NCBI GenBank assembly: GCA_036265005.1
Contig: DATAPW010000034.1
Span: 1 to 48,420 of the forward strand
DNA: 48,420 nucleotides
Source of the DNA: JAMXLO01 sp036265005
GTDB taxonomy: Bacteria; Pseudomonadota; Alphaproteobacteria; Acetobacterales; Acetobacteraceae
Direction of reading: 5' to 3'
Shown: positions 16,783 to 27,815 of the stretch, one piece after another
How positions within the stretch are numbered: the first letter of the stretch is position 1
Layout: each line of letters starts with the position of its first letter
The notes under the pieces: generated by a model
What the model was told of the DNA's origin: nothing
The model's database searches: none
Seen by the model: the letters and a program-made list of their open reading frames with translations, nothing else
Program-made: the position numbers and the translations under genes

Positions 16783-17882
16783 AGATGCAGCCGATAGAAG
16801 ATCAAGGCGAACACACCATCCAGTGCAATGGTCGCGACGATGCCGCCAACCACCGCCGCGGTTGCCGACAGGCCAACGGCGCGTGGCCCGACGCCGGTGC
16901 CCAACCCGGCACGACAGCCGATCGCGGCGACCGCGATGCCGAACCAGACGGCCTTGAACAGCCCGCCCCACAGATCGCCGGCACTGACCCAGTTCTGTAC
17001 CTGCAGCACGATCGCCGCCAGCGGAAAGCCGAAGCCACGCATCACGGTCGCCATGCCGAGCAGGCCCGCCAGGTCCAGCACCATGGTCATGACCGGCATC
17101 ACCAGCATTGCGGCGATCATTCGCGGCAGCACCAGCATGGTCATCGGATCGAGCCCCATCGTCACCAGTGCGTCGATCTCCTCGTTCACCTTCATGGTGC
17201 CGATTTCGGCAGCGAAGGCCGATCCGGTCCGGCCAGCCAGGATCACCGCAGCCAGCAGCGGGCCCAGCTCCCGCAGCAGGCTGATGGCGACCAGATTGGC
17301 GACGAAGATGTCGGCACCGAAGCGCCGCATCGGCACGGCCGACTGGAATGCCAGGATCAGGCCGATCAGGTAACCGAGCAGCAATACCAGCGGCAGCGAG
17401 CGCACGCCGGCCTGGTCGGCGTAGCGCAGCAGGTCGGACAGCCGCAGCATGCGCCGGTGCTGCGGCAGGCGGGCGACGGCGACGGCGGCTTCGCCGACGA
17501 AGGCGATGCTGGCGCTCACGAGGCCGGCGGCGGCCGCCACGACGTCCCGCGTCGTCCAGGTCTCCGCGGTCGGGCTTCGCCCGCGCGCCTGGATGGCACC
17601 GCGGACCCGGTCCAGCAACGCCGCCACCCGCTGGTCTGCGCCGACCAGTTGCGCCGCCACCCCATGCCTTGCCTCGACAGCGGCCAGGAAGCTCGCGCCG
17701 CCGACGTCGCAGAACGCCACGCCGCTCAGGTCGAACACCAGAGCCTGGCCGTGGGCGCGCTCTGCCGCATGCATGGCCTGGCGCCAGAGTTTGCCGACGG
17801 TGGATGCTTCCAGCCTGCCAGCGAACGCCATCACCAATTGCCCGTCACGCGCATCGATCGATAAGCTGGCAGCCGTGGTCAA
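16779..17882 (-). CDS. mlaE: MlaE-type ABC permease with N-terminal STAS (MlaB-like) domain
   Basis: 367 residues. The first ~100 form a STAS domain (LSIDARDGQLVMAFAGRL, LVFDLSGVAFCDVGGASFL), equivalent to the separate MlaB protein of E. coli. The rest is the MlaE permease, with YLIGLILAFQSAVPMRRFGADIFV, the RELGPLLAAVILAGRTGSAFAAEIGTMKV core and about five membrane helices. The start is inferred as TTG at 17882 because its TTGA overlaps the stop of the upstream solute-binding gene and no ATG precedes the STAS fold. Fused STAS-MlaE is common in alphaproteobacteria. TTG starts are inefficient, so translational coupling to the upstream gene may set its level. Confidence 0.92.
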   Translation of the reverse strand: MTTAASLSIDARDGQLVMAFAGRLEASTVGKLWRQAMHAAERAHGQALVFDLSGVAFCDVGGASFLAAVEARHGVAAQLVGADQRVAALLDRVRGAIQARGRSPTAETWTTRDVVAAAAGLVSASIAFVGEAAVAVARLPQHRRMLRLSDLLRYADQAGVRSLPLVLLLGYLIGLILAFQSAVPMRRFGADIFVANLVAISLLRELGPLLAAVILAGRTGSAFAAEIGTMKVNEEIDALVTMGLDPMTMLVLPRMIAAMLVMPVMTMVLDLAGLLGMATVMRGFGFPLAAIVLQVQNWVSAGDLWGGLFKAVWFGIAVAAIGCRAGLGTGVGPRAVGLSATAAVVGGIVATIALDGVFALIFYRLHL

Positions 17883-18913
17883 TGCGCCAGCCAGGTATCG
17901 AAGCGCTGGCGCAGCTTGGCCAGGTTGTCGTGCCAGAAGCCGGTATCGACACGCACCGCGGCGGCAAGATTGGCCGGCGTGGTCGGCGAGACCTGCGCCA
18001 GGTCCGGCGGCAGCCCGTCATTGGCGCCCTTGGCCAGGCCGCCCTCGCCGAACAGGCCGACCAGCCGCGCCTCGATTGCCGGGGTGCCGGCGAAATACAG
18101 GAACTGCGTCGCCTGGCGCTGGTTCGGACTGCCCTTCAGGATCGCCCAGCTCTCCACCTCGTAGAGACCGGCGTTCCATTGGACGCCGAAATTCCGGTGC
18201 GCGGTCCGGTTCACCGTGGCAATCGGCGGCGCGAAGGCGCTGGACATCAGCACGTCGCCCGACGCCAGGATATGCGCCGCCTCGGCGCCGTCCTGCCACC
18301 ACACGATGTAGGGCTTGAGCTGATCCAGCTTGCGGAACGCGCGGTCCACGCCTTCGGCGGTGGCGAGCACCTTGTAGACTTCGGCGGGCGCCACCCCATC
18401 GGCGAACAGCGCAATCTCCAGGTTGCCGCGGACACCGTGATACAGCCCGCGCTTGCCGGGATATTTGGCCACGTCCCAGAAATCCGACCAGTTGGGTTGC
18501 CCGGGGAACTTGTCGCGATCCCAGGCCAGCACAAGGCTGGCGACGCCGGCGCCGACGCCACAGTCGCTTACGGCTTGCGGCAGGTAGTGGTCCTTGCCGC
18601 CGATCGCCGACCAGTCGAGCTTCTCGAACAAGCCTTCCGAACAGCCGGTGGCCAATTCGTCGCCGTCCACCATCACCAGGTCCCAGGGATTGTCCGGAGC
18701 CTTCGCCTGGCTGCGCAGCGCATCGATGCCGCCGTCCCAGCTTTCATCCTGCACCGCAATGGTTGTCGCGGCGGTGAACGGACGGCCGAACACCTCCCTG
18801 GTTGCGTCCTGCGCGGTGCCGCCTCGGGCGACCACGGTGAGGTCCCGCGCCGCTGCGGGAGCGATCGACCAGGCAAGGATCGCTACGGCGGCCACAAGCG
18901 AGCAGGCATGCAT
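17879..18913 (-). CDS. Periplasmic extracellular solute-binding protein (PotD-like)
   Basis: 344 residues with a Sec signal peptide (MHACSLVAAVAILAWSIAPAAA, cleavage near AAA-RD). The mature protein resembles type-2 periplasmic binding proteins of the spermidine/putrescine and iron class: LTVVARGG near the start, PWDLVMVDGDEL, LVLAWDRDKFPGQPNWSDFWDVAKYPGKRGLY, and a hinge-region helix toward the C terminus (GTPAIEARLVGL). These proteins capture a ligand in the periplasm for an ABC importer. No cognate polyamine permease or ATPase is present; the gene overlaps mlaE by 4 nt and so heads the Mla operon. Ligand and partner are unknown. ATG 18913 follows a GGAG about 13 nt upstream. Confidence 0.85.
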   Translation of the reverse strand: MHACSLVAAVAILAWSIAPAAARDLTVVARGGTAQDATREVFGRPFTAATTIAVQDESWDGGIDALRSQAKAPDNPWDLVMVDGDELATGCSEGLFEKLDWSAIGGKDHYLPQAVSDCGVGAGVASLVLAWDRDKFPGQPNWSDFWDVAKYPGKRGLYHGVRGNLEIALFADGVAPAEVYKVLATAEGVDRAFRKLDQLKPYIVWWQDGAEAAHILASGDVLMSSAFAPPIATVNRTAHRNFGVQWNAGLYEVESWAILKGSPNQRQATQFLYFAGTPAIEARLVGLFGEGGLAKGANDGLPPDLAQVSPTTPANLAAAVRVDTGFWHDNLAKLRQRFDTWLAH

Positions 18914-18988
18914 CTCAATCGGGCTCCGGGTTCCTGCCGTGCAGCGACGCCTTACAATCCGCGAATTCCGCCGGAAACGAAAGCGGGG

Positions 18989-19034
18989 AGGAAACGATTT
19001 CCTGCTCGCATCAGGTGTACCAGGATGCCCTGGT
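18989..19034. promoter_or_regulatory. Two palindromes in the divergent promoter region
   Basis: Between the solute-binding gene (minus) and the enoyl-CoA hydratase-family gene (plus) lie AGGAAA-CGA-TTTCCT at 18989-19003 and ACCAGG-ATGC-CCTGGT at 19019-19034. Both have perfect 6-bp arms and lie 15 nt apart in a 171-nt divergent spacer. They look like operators for dimeric regulators. No regulator gene is adjacent, and the assignment is by form only. Confidence 0.4.
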
Positions 19035-19084
19035 GTGCAAGGCGAGGTCGCGTTAGACGCTGGTGCTATCCGCGAGAGGGGTCC

Positions 19085-20092
19085 ATGCAAACTGAAGACA
19101 CGGTGATCGCCCGGCGTGACGGGCGGGTGGGGCGCATCATGTTGAACCGCCCCCAGGCGTTGAACGCAATCGATTTGCCGATGATCCGCGCCTGCACGCG
19201 CGCGCTGGAGGATTGGCGCGAGGTGCCGCATGTGCACGCCGTCGTGATCGAAGGCGCCGGCGACCGGGCGTTCTGCGCCGGCGGCGACATCCGCGCGCTG
19301 CGACAGTACGAACTGGACGGCGAGCAGCACCGCGCCGAGGAGTTCTTCCGCGAGGAGTACGAACTCAACCTCATGATCGCCACCTATCCGAAGCCCTACG
19401 CCGCGCTGATCGACGGCATCTGCATGGGCGGCGGCATCGGCGTCTCGGTGCACGCACCGTACCGCGTAGCGACCGAGCGGGCTGCATTCGCCATGCCGGA
19501 AACCGCGATCGGCTTCTTTCCGGATATCGGCGCGACGTTCTTCCTGCCGCGGCTGCCTGGGCAATTGGGCACCTACCTCGGGCTGACGGGCGTGCGGATG
19601 CAGGGCGCGGACGCGGTGCATGCCGGGCTCGCCACGCATTTCGTCCGCCGCGAGGACCTGCCGGCGGTATCGCGCGCACTGGCCGAGGATGGGCCGGCGG
19701 CTCTCGGCTACCACGCATTGGCGCTGCCGGCGTTCTCGCTGGCGCCGCAGCGTGCCGCGATCGACCACTGCTTCGGCGCCGACAGCGTGCCGGAGATCGT
19801 CCGGCGGCTGGAAGCGGTCGGCGACGAATGGGCGGCAAAGACCCTGGCCGCGTTGCGGACGGTGTCGCCATCGGCGCTGTGCTGGACCCTGGCCGCACTG
19901 CGGCGCGGGGCTGACCTGACGTTGCCGCAATGCCAGGCGGCGGAGCTTGCGCTGACGCGCACCACGATGCGGCACCCCGACTTCGCCGAGGGTGTGCGGG
20001 CGATGGTGGTGGACAAGGACCGCAAGCCGCGCTGGCAGCCGGCGCGGATCGAGGACGTCGATCCGACGATGATTGCGGCGATACTAGAATAG
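19085..20092 (+). CDS. Enoyl-CoA hydratase/isomerase family, 3-hydroxyisobutyryl-CoA hydrolase-like
   Basis: 335 residues, a crotonase-fold protein of the ECH_2 (HIBCH) type. Visible: VGRIMLNRPQALNAID, the first oxyanion segment FCAGGDIRAL, ICMGGGIGVSVHAPYRVA with the second oxyanion glycine, and FAMPETAIGFFPDIGATFFLPRLPG, whose E and D match the catalytic positions of 3-hydroxyisobutyryl-CoA hydrolases. The C-terminal HPDFAEGVRAMVVDKDRKPRW is typical of the same subfamily. Known members hydrolyse 3-hydroxyisobutyryl-CoA in valine degradation. ATG 19085 has GAGAGGGG upstream. An in-frame open frame extends far upstream but crosses the solute-binding gene and is not coding. Other valine-pathway genes are absent here. 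Confidence 0.88.
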   Translation: MQTEDTVIARRDGRVGRIMLNRPQALNAIDLPMIRACTRALEDWREVPHVHAVVIEGAGDRAFCAGGDIRALRQYELDGEQHRAEEFFREEYELNLMIATYPKPYAALIDGICMGGGIGVSVHAPYRVATERAAFAMPETAIGFFPDIGATFFLPRLPGQLGTYLGLTGVRMQGADAVHAGLATHFVRREDLPAVSRALAEDGPAALGYHALALPAFSLAPQRAAIDHCFGADSVPEIVRRLEAVGDEWAAKTLAALRTVSPSALCWTLAALRRGADLTLPQCQAAELALTRTTMRHPDFAEGVRAMVVDKDRKPRWQPARIEDVDPTMIAAILE

Positions 20093-20174
20093 CGCAGCGC
20101 GACTTGACCCTTGCGGCGCATCGCCGCCATGGTCCGTGAAGCTGGCGGTACGGACAGCGAGGAAACCTGGGCCA

Positions 20175-21419
20175 ATGGACGGCAGCAGCGCATACGCGGG
20201 GAGCAGCGTGGAAACACGCACATCCTGGGTTGTCGCCATGGTGGCCCTGACCGTGCTCAGCGTATCGTATGGCGCGCCGCTGGCCACGGTGGTGGCACTG
20301 AAGCCGATCGCGGCGGAATTCGGTGCGACACGGTCGGCGCCGGCGTTGGCGGTCGGCCTGACATTCATCGGCGCCGGCTGCGGCGGCATCGCCATGGGCT
20401 GGCTGGCCGAGCGGATCGGCGTGCGCGCCGTGGTGATGTTCGGTGGCGCCATGATCGGCACCGGCCTGACGATTTCATCGCTGGGCGGGCTGACGCAGCT
20501 CTACGTCAGCAGCTTCCTGCTGGTCGGACTGCTTGGCGCGGCGGGCATGTTCGCGCCGCTGATGACCTATGTCAGCCGATGGTTCGACCGCCGCCGCGGC
20601 ACCGCGATCGCGTTGATCTCCGCAGGGCAGTACATCGCCGGAGCGCTTTGGCCGGCGGCGTTCCAGTTCGGCATCGACCGGATCGGCTGGCGCCACACCA
20701 TGCTGGCCTACGCCGTCTTCGTCGTCGTGGTCATCCTGCCTCTGGCAGCGATATTCCTGCGCCGGCCGCCGGAGGACGCGGCGCTTGCCGGCGGCATCCA
20801 TGCCGGACCGCGCGCGGGCGAACCGGTGCTGGGACTGCCGCCGAACCTGGTCCTGGCGGCACTGGCGTTCGCCACCTTCTGCTGTTGCGTGACGATGTCC
20901 ATGCCGATGGCGCACATGGTTGCGTTCTGCAGCGACATCGGCATCGGACCGACACAAGGCGCGGCGATGCTGTCGGTGCTGCTGGGCTCGGCATTCTTCG
21001 CCCGGCAGTTCTGGGGCTGGCTGGCGGACCGGGTCGGCGGACTGCGCACCATCCTGTGGGCCTCGGCGGCGCAGGCCATTGCGATGGCGGGCTTCCTGCT
21101 GACGCAGGACGAGATCGGCCTGTTCACCATTTCGGCGGTGTTCGGCTTCGGCTTCGGCGGGCTGATCCCGGGTTACGTGCTTGCCGTGCGCGAACTGTTC
21201 CCCGCCGCGGAAGCAAGCTGGCGGATTCCCACCATGCTGTTCCCCGGTTCGCTGGGCATGGCGGCGGGCGGCTGGCTGGCCGGCGTGATGTACGACCACT
21301 TCGCATTCTACACGCCGGCGTTCGCCGTCGGGGTCGCGTTCAATGTGCTGAACCTCGCGGTGATCGGCGCGCTGGTGATGCGCCGCACGCCGATGCGGCT
21401 GGCGCCCGCGATGGGCTGA
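20175..21419 (+). CDS. MFS transporter
   Basis: 414 residues with twelve predicted membrane helices. The loop 2-3 motif appears as GWLAERIGVRAVVMFG, and its counterpart in the second half as GWLADRVGGLRTI. It resembles the oxalate/formate and monocarboxylate-type MFS carriers in its start (SVSYGAPLATVVALKPIAAEFGATR), but the substrate cannot be read off. I prefer ATG 20175, preceded by AGGAAA; GTG 20136 would add 13 residues. It begins 82 nt after the CoA-hydrolase gene and ends 12 nt before the next gene, so these three plus-strand genes probably form one transcript. Confidence 0.88.
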   Translation: MDGSSAYAGSSVETRTSWVVAMVALTVLSVSYGAPLATVVALKPIAAEFGATRSAPALAVGLTFIGAGCGGIAMGWLAERIGVRAVVMFGGAMIGTGLTISSLGGLTQLYVSSFLLVGLLGAAGMFAPLMTYVSRWFDRRRGTAIALISAGQYIAGALWPAAFQFGIDRIGWRHTMLAYAVFVVVVILPLAAIFLRRPPEDAALAGGIHAGPRAGEPVLGLPPNLVLAALAFATFCCCVTMSMPMAHMVAFCSDIGIGPTQGAAMLSVLLGSAFFARQFWGWLADRVGGLRTILWASAAQAIAMAGFLLTQDEIGLFTISAVFGFGFGGLIPGYVLAVRELFPAAEASWRIPTMLFPGSLGMAAGGWLAGVMYDHFAFYTPAFAVGVAFNVLNLAVIGALVMRRTPMRLAPAMG

Positions 21420-21431
21420 CGCAGGCGCCCG

Positions 21432-22253
21432 ATGCCAGCGTTCATCTGCACCACCTGCGGCACGCACTATCCACCGGGCGAGACGCCGCCCATCAGCTGC
21501 ACGATCTGCCAGGACGAGCGGCAATATGTGAACCGGCTCGGCCAGTCCTGGACGACGTTGCCGGCGATGCTGCGGACGCATTTCAACGCGTTCCGCCAAT
21601 ACGAACCGGGACTGCTCGGTATCGGTACCATGCCCGCCTTTGCAATCGGCCAACGCGCCCTGCTGCTGCGCACCGGCACGGGCAACATCCTGTGGGACTG
21701 CATCAGCTTCATCGACGAAGCGACAGTGGCGATCGTACGCTCGCTGGGCGGCATCTCCGCGATCGCAATCTCACATCCGCATTTCTATGCGTCGATGGTC
21801 GAATGGAGTGATGCATTCGACGGAGCGCCGATCCTTCTGCACGCCGACGACGGCAAATGGGTTGTTCAGCCAGGAAAGGCGGCGACGTTCTGGCACGGCG
21901 AGATGCGACAGCTTGCGCCAGGTGTGACGCTGTTGCGGTGCGGCGGTCACTTCGCCGGCGGCACGGTGCTGCATTGGGCCGAAGGCGCCGCCGGCAAGGG
22001 CGCGCTGCTCTCGGGTGACATCGTTCGGGTGGGACCGGACAAAAAGGTAAGCTTCATGCGAAGCTATCCTGACCTCATCCCGCTGGATGCAGGGTCTGTG
22101 CAGCACATCGCGAACGTACTGGACGGCTGGGAATTCGATGCGATCTACGGCGCCATGTGGGACAGCGTCATTCCATCCGGCGGCAAGCCGGCGGTGGCCT
22201 ACTCGGTAGGCCGCTATCTACGCGCGATTTCCGGTCCGCCGATCGATCCATAG
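21432..22253 (+). CDS. Zinc-ribbon plus metallo-beta-lactamase-fold protein
   Basis: 273 residues. The N terminus is a small zinc ribbon (C6, C9, C23, C26). It is followed by an MBL-fold domain in which the metal-binding turn reads SHPHFYASMVEW (H115, H117). The Asp-His of the canonical HxHxDH motif is not present, so metal binding or catalysis differs from classic MBL hydrolases. Later conserved elements are LLRCGGHFAGGTVLHW and LLSGDIV, supplying a third His and an Asp. No membrane or signal segment is seen. Twelve nt after the MFS gene, likely co-transcribed. The role is unknown; a hydrolase of a small metabolite carried by the transporter is a guess. Confidence 0.82.
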   Translation: MPAFICTTCGTHYPPGETPPISCTICQDERQYVNRLGQSWTTLPAMLRTHFNAFRQYEPGLLGIGTMPAFAIGQRALLLRTGTGNILWDCISFIDEATVAIVRSLGGISAIAISHPHFYASMVEWSDAFDGAPILLHADDGKWVVQPGKAATFWHGEMRQLAPGVTLLRCGGHFAGGTVLHWAEGAAGKGALLSGDIVRVGPDKKVSFMRSYPDLIPLDAGSVQHIANVLDGWEFDAIYGAMWDSVIPSGGKPAVAYSVGRYLRAISGPPIDP

Positions 22254-22272
22254 GGTCACGCGGGCCATAGTA

Positions 22273-24678
<2,406 letters not shown>

Positions 24679-24963
24679 CGCCGCTCCCCGGGGAAGCTGC
24701 GGCCATGGTCGCTCGAATGGTCGATCGCGCTCCGGACGCGTCCGCCAGCGAAGGCCGTCGCCTGACGGCTGATGCCAGGAAGAACCATTGTCACCGGATC
24801 CAATGCAATGCCGCAACCTTGCCCACGGCAAGGCGTGACCTCGCCGCCGGCCGGCTACGATCGCCGTCATGACTATCGGCTATCATTTCATCAGCATCAG
24901 TCAGCTCTCGCGATTAACCGAGCAGATTCGGACCTTGCGGGAACAAGCGACTGCTCCCGGCGC

Positions 24964-26670
24964 TCAGACGCAACGATTTGTCACGCTGCCGGGCCGCGAC
25001 ACTTTGCGGCGCCGCAGCAGCGACAATGCGGCCAGGCACGGCGTCAGCAGCATGGCCGAGGCAGGTTCAGCCACGAAATGCAGGCCATTTTCGAAGTCTT
25101 CGGCGCCGATCAGGTTGCCCAGCGTTAAGGCATCCTCAACCGCAAAGGGTGTATGGATGCCGCCCGCGACCCGGCTGAACTCTGCGCCGTTCAGGCCGGA
25201 GGATGCATCGGAAAAACTGCCGAAGGTCTCCGTGATCGGGCAGATCAGCGGACTGTCGTTGAACTGGATGCCGCCCGTCGGCAGGTCGTTGCACTGGGTG
25301 ATGGTGCTGCCGCCGACGACACAGCCCGTGATGTTGCCGTTGGCATTCCGCACCGGCGTCCCGCTGTTGCAATAGGTGTCGGAGATGGAGCTGAACGCGA
25401 TGTTGTCGGTGCCAAAGAAAAGTTCCAGCACGGTCGCGGCGGCGCCGCTGAATGCCGGATGGCCTGCGACGTAATCCGGATGTGGCGGGGTGGCGATCAC
25501 CGACGACCAGCTTGGGTCGCAGGTGGTGAAGAAGCTGTTCCAGACATTGCAGTCGTGGATTGCCGTGATCGGCCGCCACAGCGTCTCCTGGTACTTGACG
25601 TCCCAGGCGCCCAGCCCGGCATCGTTCTCAGCAATGCTGACCAGCGCCGACAGCCTGGCTTCCTGCAGTTCGGTGAGGTTCTGGCTCGTCATCACCGTAT
25701 CAGTAATCTGCAACCAGTGTCCTGGAGGTTGCATTGTCGTGCCGGGATCGTTCCAAAACAGCGCGGCGGTCTTTTGCGCGGCGGTCTCCGGCGCGAAACC
25801 GGCGGCACCGCAGGCCGTCGCGATCGACCCGGTCAGCGGCGTCGCCGAACCGGTGCATTCGGTCTGCAGAACATACTTGGCATACTGGGCAGACTGAATG
25901 AACGCGGGCAGGCCTTGCTGGTTGATCTGCTGCACGATGGGCAGTTGGGCTTCGTTGGCTCGGATCGTACTGAGTGGTATCCCGAACGGCTTGACCGTGT
26001 TCCAGGTCGGGAACATCGCCGGCCTGCCGCCACTGGCGCTGGGCGGAACGTAGACGCCCGGCACGGTGCCGGATCCCGGCGGCGTATACGGCGTCAACCC
26101 GGTGATGATCGCGGGGCCGGAGCCATCGGTCGCGCGGTTGGCGATCATATCGCCGGCGGCGGTCTGGCCCAGCGAAAGCCCGGCCGTCACCGCGGAACCC
26201 GTGCCCAGCGCCGCCAGCGCGGTGTTGTAGGTGCTGCCGATGCTCGCCAGGACGCTGGACTGGATCGCAGCGCTGCCGCCGGGGTTATGCGCCCAGATCG
26301 GATTGGAGAAGATGCTGTTCATCACCTGATAGCCGGCCGACAGCGCCGCCGCATCCACCGATGCATTGGCCACCGCCGGACCGGTGTAGGCATAGCGGCT
26401 GTAGGGCAGCCCGCTCGCGGCATTGACCGCGTCATACATGGCGGTATCGACCATCGCCATTTCGCGGGCGACCTCCGGAGGCCCATCCACCATCAGGCCC
26501 GAGGTCTGCCGGATCGCACTGAGCAATTCATCGTTCCAGGTGAGGATGGCGTCGGCCCGGCCGGAAGACGGCAGGCAGGCGGCGCCGGCACCGACCACCA
26601 TGCCCGCGAGCCGGCCAGCCCATCGCAGCGACCGGCGACTTTGTCGGGCATTCTGCCCCGAGTGAGCCAT
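24964..26670 (-). CDS. Secreted vanadium-dependent haloperoxidase / PAP2-like protein with PEP-CTERM-like tail
   Basis: 568 residues. A basic start (ARQSRRSLRWAGR) and a hydrophobic segment ending near SSGRADA form a Sec-type signal. Vanadate-site residues of the haloperoxidase/acid-phosphatase superfamily are in order: K359 and R366 in KYQETLWRP, G403-H404 in VAGHPAFSG, and R500 and H506 in SRVAGGIH. This supports peroxide-dependent halide oxidation or a phosphatase relative. Paired cysteines in loops suggest export. The C terminus has VAEPASAMLL, a hydrophobic run and LRRRK, the layout of a PEP-CTERM sorting signal, although the first P is replaced by A. ATG 26670 is preceded by GGGAG; an in-frame GTG at 26697 is less likely. 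No metal-transport gene is adjacent. Confidence 0.85.
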   Translation of the reverse strand: MAHSGQNARQSRRSLRWAGRLAGMVVGAGAACLPSSGRADAILTWNDELLSAIRQTSGLMVDGPPEVAREMAMVDTAMYDAVNAASGLPYSRYAYTGPAVANASVDAAALSAGYQVMNSIFSNPIWAHNPGGSAAIQSSVLASIGSTYNTALAALGTGSAVTAGLSLGQTAAGDMIANRATDGSGPAIITGLTPYTPPGSGTVPGVYVPPSASGGRPAMFPTWNTVKPFGIPLSTIRANEAQLPIVQQINQQGLPAFIQSAQYAKYVLQTECTGSATPLTGSIATACGAAGFAPETAAQKTAALFWNDPGTTMQPPGHWLQITDTVMTSQNLTELQEARLSALVSIAENDAGLGAWDVKYQETLWRPITAIHDCNVWNSFFTTCDPSWSSVIATPPHPDYVAGHPAFSGAAATVLELFFGTDNIAFSSISDTYCNSGTPVRNANGNITGCVVGGSTITQCNDLPTGGIQFNDSPLICPITETFGSFSDASSGLNGAEFSRVAGGIHTPFAVEDALTLGNLIGAEDFENGLHFVAEPASAMLLTPCLAALSLLRRRKVSRPGSVTNRCV

Positions 26671-26813
26671 GCGGCCATGCTCCCTGGTTGCCGACACGGT
26701 TCGTTGCCGGCCGTTAAGGATAGCCGCAAGATTCGTCTCAAAGCAATGACAGATGCGTATAAATTTCTGTAAAAATCTCGTTAATCACCCAAACCGAGGC
26801 CCGGCGACAGCCG

Positions 26814-27722
26814 TCATGAAGTCCCCAGCACAATCAGCAGCACGCCACAGACCACCAGGAAAAGACCTGCAATATCGCCCGACTTCAGTGTCTCTTTCAG
26901 ATAGAACCGGCTGAACAACAAAGTAAACACAATTTCCACCTGGCCGACCGAGCGGACCAGGGCAACCTCGGCCAGCGCAAAGGCGGTAAACCAGCAGGCG
27001 GAGCCGAGTGCGGACAGCGTCCCGACCCAGGCCGAGTCGCGCCAGGTGGTGATCACCTTGCGCAGTTCGTACGGTTCGCGCCAGGCGAGGAAGGCGCCCT
27101 GCATCAGCGTCTGCAGCGTGTTGGTGACCACAAGCACGAACAGCGCACGGACCAACAGGCTGGGGCCGGTCAGCGCCTGGTTGGCCAGCTTGATGAACAC
27201 CGTGGTCAGCGCGAACAGGAAGCCCGCTCCGAGACCGCACAATGCCGCCGGCTGTACGGTTGCCTGCGCCAGGTCTGCCGGCCGCAGGCCGCGCCCTGCC
27301 AGCGACAGCGTCATCACGCCCGACAGTCCGAGCGCGATGCCGATCCAGGCGAACGGCAGCAGCACCTCGTGCAGCACGATCAGCGCGACGACGGCGCTCT
27401 GTGCGGTTTCGGTCTTGGAATAGGCGGTGCCGACCGCGAAGTTGCGGTAGCCGAACGCCATGATCAGCAGGTTGGTGGCGACGATCTGCGTCACGCCGCC
27501 GGCGATGCAGTGCAGCAGGAACGCCAGCGTCGGCGCCGGCAACGGCAGGCCGGTGGCGAACAGCGCGCCGATCAGCAGCACCAGCGCAGTCGGTGCGCCG
27601 TACAGGTAACGCACGAAGCCGGCGCCGTTGACCGACAGCTGGTGGCGCAGCTTCTGCTGCATTGCGGTTCGCCAACACTGGAACAGCGCCGCGGCGACGG
27701 TGATGGGAATCCACACGGGCAT
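26814..27722 (-). CDS. EamA/DMT-family transporter
   Basis: 302 residues with ten predicted membrane helices in two EamA halves. The first half contains FGYRNFAVGTAYSKTETAQSAVVALIVLHE and the second FALAEVALVRSVGQVEIVFTLLFSRFYLKE; the Glu-containing helix ends of both halves are a family hallmark. Members export amino acids, nucleobases or other metabolites; the substrate is unknown. The gene is downstream of an intergenic hairpin and has 91 nt between its start region and that hairpin. It lies 143 nt from the haloperoxidase start and reads in the same direction. Confidence 0.86.
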   Translation of the reverse strand: MPVWIPITVAAALFQCWRTAMQQKLRHQLSVNGAGFVRYLYGAPTALVLLIGALFATGLPLPAPTLAFLLHCIAGGVTQIVATNLLIMAFGYRNFAVGTAYSKTETAQSAVVALIVLHEVLLPFAWIGIALGLSGVMTLSLAGRGLRPADLAQATVQPAALCGLGAGFLFALTTVFIKLANQALTGPSLLVRALFVLVVTNTLQTLMQGAFLAWREPYELRKVITTWRDSAWVGTLSALGSACWFTAFALAEVALVRSVGQVEIVFTLLFSRFYLKETLKSGDIAGLFLVVCGVLLIVLGTS

Positions 27723-27815
27723 GCGGCCGAGTTCCAGCGTCCGGTTGCGGCCGGAGCGGTCCGGCGATGTCGATGCGGCAGCCTATTGACCCGCCGGCGG
27801 GCGTCAAGGAAGCGC

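Noticed and set aside
24869..25375. A plus-strand frame starting MTIGYHFISISQLS near the kinase/haloperoxidase gap.
   Set aside because: Most of it is antisense to the haloperoxidase 3' end and shows no protein family character.
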